Positions 58,097-64,000 of a DNA stretch of 64,000 nt are shown piece after piece. The stretch covers positions 62,001 through 126,000 of the forward strand of contig NZ_SZPZ01000001.1 in assembly GCF_005233875.1 (NCBI RefSeq). The letters run 5' to 3'. The notes beneath the pieces are model-generated. The model was not told the DNA's origin. It saw nothing but the letters and a program-made list of their open reading frames with translations, and made no database searches. Origin of the DNA: Kribbella jiaozuonensis (GTDB lineage Bacteria; Actinomycetota; Actinomycetes; Propionibacteriales; Kribbellaceae). Both the position numbers and the translations under genes were made by a program. Within the stretch, counting starts at the first letter, position 1, and each line of letters opens with the position of its first letter.

Positions 58097-58770
58097 CGCG
58101 CCCGCCGCTGCAGGCGGTCGACGTCGAGGAGTACTACGGAGCGCGGCTCCAGGCGGACCCAGCCCCGGGAGGCGAAGTCGGCCAGCGCCTTGTTCACGGT
58201 CTCGCGGGAGGCACCGACGAGCTGCGCCAGCTCCTCCTGGGTGAGGTCGTGGTGGACGTGTACGCCGTCGTCGGCCGTGCGGCCGAAGCGGCTCGCCAGG
58301 TCGAGCAGGGCCTTGGCGACCCGGCCCGGTACGTCGGAGAAGACGAGGTCGGCGACCACGTCGGAGACCTTGCGCAGCCGGCCGGCCAGCTGCAGCAGCA
58401 GGCCGCGAGCCACCGCGGGGCGGCCGTCCAGCCAGCGGAGCAGCTCGTCGTGGGTCAGCGACATCAAGGAGGCGTCGGTGACGGCGGTCACGGTCGCGGA
58501 CCGCGGTCCCGGGTCGAACAGTGACAGCTCACCGAACATCTGGCCCGGGCCGAGCACCGCGATCAGGTTCTCCCGGCCGTCGGCCGACGTCCGGCCGAGC
58601 TTGACCTTGCCCTCGACCACGACGAACAGCCGATCGCCGGAGTCGCCCTCGTGGAACAGCACCTGGCCGCGCCGCAGCCGACTCTCGGACATCGATGCGG
58701 CCAGGGCGTCGGCCGCCTCGTCGTCGAGCTGACTGAACAGCGGTGCCTGTCGGAGCACTGCGGCATCCAC
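58093..58770 (-). CDS. crp: Crp/Fnr family regulator (cAMP-receptor type)
   Basis: 225 residues from GTG 58770 with AGGAGG seven bases upstream. Cyclic-nucleotide domain with [19 protein letters not shown], which keeps the Glu, Arg and Ser/Thr that hold cAMP in M. tuberculosis Crp (Rv3676). C-terminal HTH is [24 protein letters not shown]. It diverges from nth as in mycobacteria, although the Rv3675-type gene between them is absent. Global carbon/energy regulator by homology. Confidence 0.93.
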   Translation of the reverse strand: MDAAVLRQAPLFSQLDDEAADALAASMSESRLRRGQVLFHEGDSGDRLFVVVEGKVKLGRTSADGRENLIAVLGPGQMFGELSLFDPGPRSATVTAVTDASLMSLTHDELLRWLDGRPAVARGLLLQLAGRLRKVSDVVADLVFSDVPGRVAKALLDLASRFGRTADDGVHVHHDLTQEELAQLVGASRETVNKALADFASRGWVRLEPRSVVLLDVDRLQRRAR

Positions 58771-58890
58771 TTTGGGCCTCCTAGGACCTTCGACCACGAC
58801 TGCGAGCGGGGGATCTGCCCCGTCCGGCACCGGGTCGTTCACACCCGGTCGCCACAAAACCGTAGCCCCTCCGGTGTCGGCACCGCCACG

Positions 58891-58896
58891 TAGGCT
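58891..58896 (+). promoter_or_regulatory. -10 of a leaderless nth transcript
   Basis: TAGGCT ends 7 bases before the nth ATG 58904, the same spacing as at DUF4177 and dinB, and there is no ribosome site. Supports ATG 58904 as the start. Confidence 0.5.
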
Positions 58897-58903
58897 TGCC
58901 TCC

Positions 58904-59680
58904 ATGCCATCCCCGCGTGTCGCGGAACCAGTCCCGGGAGCCCTCCCGACGGTCTCGCTGAACCTCCCCCGCAAGGCCCCGGTGTTCGTCGACGAGACCC
59001 ACACCCAGCTGGTCCGGCGGGCCCGCAAAATGCACAAGGTGCTCACCGATACGTATCCGGACGCCCACTGCGAGCTGGACTTCAGCACTCCGCTCGAGTT
59101 GCTGGTGGCCACGATCCTGTCGGCCCAGACCACCGACGTCACGGTCAACAGGGTGACCCCGACGCTCTTCGCGAAGTACCCGTCCGCCCAGGCGTACGCC
59201 GAGGCCGACCGGGACGAGATGGAGGCCATCCTCAAGCCGACCGGCTTCTTCCGGGCCAAGACCAACAGCGTGATGAAGCTCGGCCAGGCCCTCGTCGACG
59301 ACTACGACGGCATCGTGCCCGGCAAGCTGACCGAGCTGGTCAAGCTCCCGGGCACCGGCCGGAAGACCGCCAACGTGGTCCTCGGCAACGCCTTCGGCAT
59401 CCCGGGGATCACGGTCGACACGCACTTCGGCCGCTTGGTCCGTCGGTTCGGCTGGACCGCCGAGGAGGACCCGGTCAAGGTCGAGCACATCATCGGCGAG
59501 CTCTTCCCGAAGAAGGACTGGACGATGCTGTCGCACCGGCTGATCTTCCACGGCCGCCGCCGCTGCCACGCCAAGAAGCCGGCCTGCGGCGCCTGCCCGA
59601 TCGCCCAGTGGTGCCCGTCGTACGGCACCGGCCCGACCGACCCGGACGTCGCCGCGAAGCTGGTGAAGGTCCCGGCGTGA
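58904..59680 (+). CDS. nth: Endonuclease III
   Basis: 258 residues from ATG 58904. It removes oxidised pyrimidines and cuts abasic sites. [20 protein letters not shown], the helix-hairpin-helix [13 protein letters not shown] with the catalytic Lys, and [14 protein letters not shown] with the catalytic Asp are present. The 4Fe-4S loop is C-x6-C-x2-C-x5-C ([17 protein letters not shown]). Operon leader for the tlpA-like, Nudix and marP genes. Confidence 0.97.
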   Translation: MPSPRVAEPVPGALPTVSLNLPRKAPVFVDETHTQLVRRARKMHKVLTDTYPDAHCELDFSTPLELLVATILSAQTTDVTVNRVTPTLFAKYPSAQAYAEADRDEMEAILKPTGFFRAKTNSVMKLGQALVDDYDGIVPGKLTELVKLPGTGRKTANVVLGNAFGIPGITVDTHFGRLVRRFGWTAEEDPVKVEHIIGELFPKKDWTMLSHRLIFHGRRRCHAKKPACGACPIAQWCPSYGTGPTDPDVAAKLVKVPA

Positions 59681-60276
59681 ACCTCCCGGCACGATCGCGT
59701 ACGACGTCCCGCCGCCTGCCACTGGTCTGTACGGCGACGGGCGTCGCGCTCGCGATCCTGCTGGCTGCCTGCGGCACCGAGAAGCCGGGGGCCGCTTCCA
59801 GCACGCCACCGGTCGCGGGCGCCGACAAGCTGACGGCCTGTCCCTCGACGCCCTCGAAACCTCCGACGACGAACGGCCTCCCGGATGTCAGCCTGCCGTG
59901 TCTGGGCAGCGGCCCCGACATCCGGCTCGCCGACCTCCGCGGTCCGCTCGTGATCAACGTGTGGGCGCAGTGGTGCGGTCCGTGCCGCGACGAAGCGCCG
60001 TACCTGGCCAACCTCGCGAAGGCGGGGACGGTGAAGATGCTCGGGATCGATTACGACGACCCGCGGCCGGAGTTGGCGGTGAAGTTCGCGGCCGATGAAG
60101 GGCTGACGTATCCGCACGTCGTCGATCGGGACAAGGCGATCCAGCGCGCGTTGAAGATCGGCGGTCCGCCGCTGACCGCGTTCATCGACAAGGACGGCGC
60201 GGTCGCGTTCGTGCATCGCGGCGTACTCACCTCGCAGCAGCAGCTCGACCAGTTGGTGGAGGATCACGCGCGATGA
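59677..60276 (+). CDS. TlpA-like thioredoxin-fold lipoprotein
   Basis: 199 residues from GTG 59677 (overlaps nth by four bases). Signal with lipobox LLAACG, a Pro/Thr spacer, then the redox fold with [18 protein letters not shown] (CxxC) and cis-Pro in [13 protein letters not shown]. Anchored outside the membrane, reducing or shuffling disulfides. Equivalent to Rv3673c. Confidence 0.92.
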   Translation: MNLPARSRTTSRRLPLVCTATGVALAILLAACGTEKPGAASSTPPVAGADKLTACPSTPSKPPTTNGLPDVSLPCLGSGPDIRLADLRGPLVINVWAQWCGPCRDEAPYLANLAKAGTVKMLGIDYDDPRPELAVKFAADEGLTYPHVVDRDKAIQRALKIGGPPLTAFIDKDGAVAFVHRGVLTSQQQLDQLVEDHAR

Positions 60277-60977
60277 CCTTCGACGTGGAGATCCCGGACT
60301 GGCTGCAGCCGTTGGCGAAGGCGTCCGACGACGTCGACCCGAGCCAGTTGTCCCGGTTCCTGCCGCCGGACGATCCGTCGGTACGGAAGTCCGCCGTCCT
60401 GATCTTGCTTGCTGATGGCAACGATGGTCCCGAGGTGCTGCTGACCGAGCGGGCCTGGACGTTGCGCAGCCACGCCGGGCAGATGGCGTTCCCGGGCGGG
60501 GAAGCCGATCCCGAGGACGGGACCGGCGACGAGGGTCTGGTCCGGACCGCATTGCGTGAGGCCGAGGAAGAGACCGGGCTGGACCCGGCCGGCGTCGTAC
60601 CGTTCTCGATCTGGCCGGCGCTCTGGGTTCCGGTGAGCAACTTCGGCGTGTCGCCGGTGCTGGCGTGGTGGCGCGAGCCGTCGCCGGTCGCGGTGGTCGA
60701 CCCGGCCGAGGTCGCGTCCGTGCACGAGGTGCCGATCAGCGCGCTCGCCGACCCGGCGAACCGGATCAGCTGCCTGCATCCTTCCGGGTTCACCGGTCCG
60801 GCGTTCGTCGTCGGCGACCTCTACATCTGGGGTTTCACCGCCGGGTTGCTGGATAAATTGCTCCTTCTCGGCGGATGGCGCCGCGACTGGGACCCCTCGG
60901 TCGTCGTACCGTTGCCCGACCGACTGGTCGAGGCGGCCTGGCGGAGGCACGGGGACAAGTCGGAAGGCGTGGAATGA
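60273..60977 (+). CDS. Nudix hydrolase, CoA pyrophosphatase type (NUDT7-like)
   Basis: 234 residues; ATG overlaps the previous stop. LLTERAWTLRSHAGQMAFPGGEADPEDG and TALREAEEETGLDP fit the NUDT7/YeaB family, where the SHAGQMAFPGG segment is the CoA-type signature. Equivalent to Rv3672c. It would cut CoA or its esters to 3',5'-ADP and phosphopantetheine. Confidence 0.93.
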   Translation: MTFDVEIPDWLQPLAKASDDVDPSQLSRFLPPDDPSVRKSAVLILLADGNDGPEVLLTERAWTLRSHAGQMAFPGGEADPEDGTGDEGLVRTALREAEEETGLDPAGVVPFSIWPALWVPVSNFGVSPVLAWWREPSPVAVVDPAEVASVHEVPISALADPANRISCLHPSGFTGPAFVVGDLYIWGFTAGLLDKLLLLGGWRRDWDPSVVVPLPDRLVEAAWRRHGDKSEGVE

Positions 60978-62146
60978 GCTGGCTCGACTGGGCGGTGCTC
61001 GGCACCGCGGCACTGGTGGCGATCTCGGGGTACGTCGAAGGATTCGTACTCGGGGCGTGCGCCACGCTCGGCCTGCTCGGTGGCGCCGCGATCGGCGTCT
61101 GGGGTGTCCCCAGGATCCTGGACCACTTCTCACCGAGCGTGACGGTGTCGTTCGCTGCCCTCGTGCTGGTGGTGGGACTGGCCGCACTCGGGCGAATGCT
61201 CGGAGCGATGGTCGGCACCAGAGTGCGCAATCGACTGTCCTGGAAACCGATCCGCTTCCTCGACGCGCTCGGCGGCGCCGCACTGGCGGCCGCGTCGGTG
61301 CTGATCGTGGCCTGGGTGCTCGGCGTCGCGGTGAGCGGGGCGCGGATCCCGAGCGTGACGTCGGCGGTCCGCGGATCGCAGGTGCTGGCGAAGGTCGACG
61401 AGTTCCTGCCGAACAGTGCGGACCGTGCGCTGCAGTCGTTCAACGACGTGGTCAACACCGATCTGTTCCCGCGGTTCCTCGACCCGTTCGTGCCGGAGCG
61501 GATCCGCGAGACCCAGCCGCCGGACAGCGCGATCGCGCGGCAGCAGCCGGTGCGGTCGGCGTACACCCGGATCGCGAAGGTGACCGGGGTCGCGAGCTGC
61601 TCGCGCGGTCTCGAGGGCAGCGGGTTCGTGTACGCGCCGCAGCGGGTGATGACGAACGCACACGTCGTGGCCGGTGTCAGTTCGCCGTCGGTCGAGGTGA
61701 ACGGGAAGAAGTACGACGCCAGGGTCGTCGTGTTCGACCCCGAGACCGACATCGCGGTGCTGTACGTGCCGAACCTGAAAGAGCAGCCGCTGACCTTCGA
61801 CTCCACCGGTAAGGCCGACGATTCGGCGGTCGTGCTCGGCTACCCGGAGAACGGTCCGTTCGACTCCGAGCCGGCCCGGATCCGCTCCGAGGAACGGCTC
61901 CGCGGCCCGGACATCTACGGCGACAAGACGGTCACCCGCGACGCGTTCTCGATCTGGGCCTCGGTCCGCCCCGGCAACTCCGGCGGCCCACTGCTGTCGG
62001 CCAAGGGCACCGTGTACGGCGTGGTCTTCGCCGCCTCCGTCGAGGACAACCGCACCGGCTACGTCCTCACCGCCGAACAAGTCTCCACCGACGCCCGCAC
62101 CGGCACCAGCGCCACTCAAGAGGTTTCCACCCAGTCCTGCACCTGA
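60974..62146 (+). CDS. marP: Membrane-bound serine protease MarP
   Basis: 390 residues from ATG 60974 (ATGA overlap). Four N-terminal membrane helices form a CvpA-like domain. The trypsin-like part carries His in MTNAHVVAG, Asp in ETDIAVLYV and Ser in RPGNSGGPLLS; a Cys pair probably forms the stabilising disulfide. Equivalent to Rv3671c, which protects the mycobacterial cell against acid. The active site lies outside the membrane. Confidence 0.95.
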   Translation: MSWLDWAVLGTAALVAISGYVEGFVLGACATLGLLGGAAIGVWGVPRILDHFSPSVTVSFAALVLVVGLAALGRMLGAMVGTRVRNRLSWKPIRFLDALGGAALAAASVLIVAWVLGVAVSGARIPSVTSAVRGSQVLAKVDEFLPNSADRALQSFNDVVNTDLFPRFLDPFVPERIRETQPPDSAIARQQPVRSAYTRIAKVTGVASCSRGLEGSGFVYAPQRVMTNAHVVAGVSSPSVEVNGKKYDARVVVFDPETDIAVLYVPNLKEQPLTFDSTGKADDSAVVLGYPENGPFDSEPARIRSEERLRGPDIYGDKTVTRDAFSIWASVRPGNSGGPLLSAKGTVYGVVFAASVEDNRTGYVLTAEQVSTDARTGTSATQEVSTQSCT

Positions 62147-62182
62147 TGCAGCAGGACGGAGTGGTCATCGCGTTGAAGGGGT

Positions 62183-62683
62183 GTGGCGGTGACAACTCGG
62201 GCGCTCCCCTTCGACGAGCTGGTGCAGTCGAGTCAGCAGCGGCTGCTGCGGCTCGGGCTGATGCTGACCGGGAGCGTGCACACCGGGGAGGACCTGGTCC
62301 AGGCGGTCCTCGCGCGGGCACATCGCCGGTGGGAGCAGATCAGCGAGCTCGAACATCCTGAGGCCTACCTGCGGACGATGGTGGTCAACGAGTTCCTGAG
62401 CTGGCGCCGGCTGCTGAAGAACAACGAAGTACCGCTCGCCGAGCCGATCGAGCAGCCGACCAGCGAGGACCTCAGCGCCCGCCAGGCCCAGCGCGACGCC
62501 ACCTGGCAACTGCTGGCCGGCCTGCCGCGCAAACAACGCGCCGTCCTGGTCCTGCGGTACTACGAGGATCTGCCGGACGCGGAGATCGCCGAGGTTCTGG
62601 GTATCACGCCCGGCACCGTTCGCTCCAACGCCGCCCGGGCCCTGGCAACGCTTCGCGACCGGCTACCCGAAGAGGAGGCCTGA
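62183..62683 (+). CDS. ECF sigma factor, SigE-like actinobacterial subfamily
   Basis: 166 residues from GTG 62183 (GTG 62189 fits the GAAGGGG site better). Sigma-2 region LRLGLMLTGSVHTGEDLVQAVLARAHRRW and sigma-4 region LPRKQRAVLVLRYYEDLPDAEIAEVLGITPGTVRSNAARAL. The short linker is typical of the SigE family, which pairs with a downstream membrane protein, here the frameshifted gene starting 1 base after its stop. Confidence 0.92.
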   Translation: MAVTTRALPFDELVQSSQQRLLRLGLMLTGSVHTGEDLVQAVLARAHRRWEQISELEHPEAYLRTMVVNEFLSWRRLLKNNEVPLAEPIEQPTSEDLSARQAQRDATWQLLAGLPRKQRAVLVLRYYEDLPDAEIAEVLGITPGTVRSNAARALATLRDRLPEEEA

Positions 62684-62684
62684 G

Positions 62685-63381
62685 ATGACCAAGCTGACCG
62701 ATGAGGAGCTCGGCGACCTCCTCCGCGAAACCTTCGCGGACCGGGAGACCTTGGTCCGTCAGTTGCCTGAGGCGACGAAACGCCGCCACCCCGGCCCGAT
62801 CCTGCTCGCGGCCGCCGCGGTCCTCGCCGTACTCGCCGGCGTTCTGTACGGCGTACACCGTGCCGACCGACCGGATCCTGCGCCGCCCGTGGCGGCCGCC
62901 ACTGAGCCGGGCGACATCTGGGGCGCCGCTATCGTCGCCATCGCGCGTCAGTTCGCCCCGGCCGGCGGATGGCAGTCGATCGAGGTGTCCGGGCCGGGGG
63001 ATCGGCCGTGGACCCTCCCGTCGGGGGCGACCCCGCCCCCCCGTCGTGAAGTTCACTGCGGAGGACCGGAAGCGGATCGAGCAGGTGGTCGCGCCGGTCG
63101 CACCGGTGGTCTGGAACGGGCGAGACTCCGGAAATGCCTGCGACGGTAGGCGCGTGGCAAGCATCTCGGTCGGTCCGATCGTCGACAAGGGCGATCACCA
63201 GGAGGTTGCCGTCAGCATCTTCTACGACTGCGGTCGCGGCTACCTGCCGACGTACCGTATCGAGAGGGTCGACGGCGTCTGGAAGGTCACCGGGACGATC
63301 GGTTATCCGACCGGTGTCGAGCCCCTCGGCGGCTGTCCTACGCCGGAAAAGACTTCAACCAGTCCACGACGAGCCTGTTGA
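62685..63381 (+). pseudogene. Sigma-associated single-TM protein, frameshifted at a C7 run
   Basis: The first frame (62685-63149) gives MTKLTDEELGDLLRETFADR, one membrane helix at ~37-55 and a short outer part. At 63036-63042, seven Cs shift the frame; beyond it the next frame is coding-like to a TGA at 63379-63381 (FTAEDRKRIEQVV, VAVSIFYDCGRGYL). Removing one C joins them as ATPPPVVKFTAEDR, a ~231-residue protein. It is probably the anti-sigma or signal partner of the preceding sigma factor. Mutation, sequencing error or slippage are all possible. Confidence 0.75.
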
Positions 63382-64000
63382 ACAGGTCCGGTGTTTCCTC
63401 GTGGGGGAAGTGGCCGGCTGGGGCGATGAGCTCGTCCCGTAGGGGCGCGGTGACGAGGCCGGCCGGGGTGGACGTGGTCGGGGAGATGGCGGAGTCCTGG
63501 GCGCCGTTGACCTGCAGGACGGGTACGGCGACCGGCGTACGCATCCGCGACGAGTACTTGCGACCGTCCGGTCGCAACCGGGATCGAGCGAACCAGCGGT
63601 GGTACTCGAGGGCGCAGTGCGGCGCCGGCCACACCTGGAGTGCTGCGCGGTAGCGGCGTGACGCCTCCGCGTCGGGGAAGGTGCCGTCCGGCGCGGCCCA
63701 GGCGCGGAGCAGGCCCTCGATGTGGATGCCGTCGTGAGCGAGCAATCGCCGTTCCGGAAAGACCGGTAGCTGGAACCACGCCGTCCGGCTCAACGCCTTG
63801 GCCCGGCCGGCACGAGCCAACACGAGCGGATGCGGCGCCGACACCGCGGCCAGCCCACGGACCTGCCGAGGCGCCAGTACTGCGGCTGACCAGCCGATGA
63901 AGCCACCCCAGCCGTGCCCGACCACGACCGCGTCGGTCGCGCCGAGCGAGCGGATCACGCCGGAGACGTCAGCTGCTGCGGTGTACGGGTCGTATCCGCG
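63338..64000 (-). CDS. Alpha/beta hydrolase, epoxide hydrolase-like (EphE position), partial
   Basis: The frame is open to the window end (start lies beyond). 221 residues are visible: AAADVSGVIRSLGATDAVVV, nucleophile elbow VGHGWGGFIGW, cap helices, then VLQVNGAQDSAISP (acid) and APAGHFPHEETPD (His). The elbow has Gly where epoxide hydrolases have Asp (GHDWGG) and esterases Ser. In M. tuberculosis ephE (Rv3670) also flanks marP. Its 3' end overlaps the frameshifted gene by 44 bases. Confidence 0.85.
   Translation of the reverse strand, partial: RGYDPYTAAADVSGVIRSLGATDAVVVGHGWGGFIGWSAAVLAPRQVRGLAAVSAPHPLVLARAGRAKALSRTAWFQLPVFPERRLLAHDGIHIEGLLRAWAAPDGTFPDAEASRRYRAALQVWPAPHCALEYHRWFARSRLRPDGRKYSSRMRTPVAVPVLQVNGAQDSAISPTTSTPAGLVTAPLRDELIAPAGHFPHEETPDLFNRLVVDWLKSFPA

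Overview
This 64 kb window is high-GC DNA with GTG starts, tightly overlapping operons (many 4-base ATGA/GTGA stop-start overlaps) and short leaderless-looking promoters, all typical of Actinobacteria. Gene order (dnaX-ybaB-recR-DUF5063, aspartokinase-asd, and a marP-nth-crp-ArsA-ponA2 block matching Mycobacterium tuberculosis Rv3671c-Rv3683) supports a chromosomal actinobacterial origin. A Nocardioidaceae/Kribbella-like host is my inference, not proven.

Layout. (1) 1-11.3 kb: housekeeping. This holds the dnaX 3' end, a DnaA-box cluster, ybaB, recR, two small conserved genes, a Ser/Thr kinase with a repeat-rich linker, a GNAT enzyme, SOS-type dinB, an MFS transporter, an ArsR/RibD-like pair, and the lysC-asd operon that feeds the Asp-family amino acids and diaminopimelate. 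(2) 11.3-13.4 kb: a TrmB/LuxR-type regulator and about 1 kb with no secure gene. (3) 13.4-29.6 kb: one long co-directional surface-glycopolymer locus. It encodes a Wzm/Wzt-type ABC exporter, several glycosyltransferases, an acyltransferase and all five enzymes (WbpA, B, E, D, I types) needed to make UDP-2,3-diacetamido-2,3-dideoxy-mannuronic acid. Almost all genes overlap or nearly abut, so they are probably translated coupled from one promoter near 13.25 kb. (4) 29.6-34.1 kb: three tandem copies of an unrecognised secreted protein family, a scar of two deleted genes, and a Tat-exported protein.

(5) 34.0-36.7 kb: a divergent module of an NrtR-type Nudix regulator versus an SPFH protein and a variant NAD kinase, with two perfect identical-core operators between them. 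(6) 36.7-40.4 kb: an accessory island with a 923-aa DUF4365-type (predicted nuclease fold) protein followed by gene debris. (7) 40.4-48.8 kb: metabolic and small genes (PfkB kinase, 3-oxoacid CoA-transferase, lipB, J-domain membrane protein, tRNA-Pro(CGG), phosphoesterase, YqeY). (8) 48.8-64 kb: the conserved envelope/redox block, with a PASTA class A PBP, lon with an HspR-type operator, paired ArsA-like ATPases, RidA, Nudix and MBL enzymes, a Crp regulator, nth, a TlpA-like lipoprotein, MarP protease, an ECF sigma factor with a frameshifted partner, and an EphE-like hydrolase cut by the window end.

The most interesting points are the NrtR-SPFH-NAD kinase module, the complete diacetamido-uronic acid pathway with a new-looking glycosyltransferase domain present both alone and fused, the triplicated secreted family, the DUF4365 island, and lon sitting where whiB4/wblA lies in related genomes.
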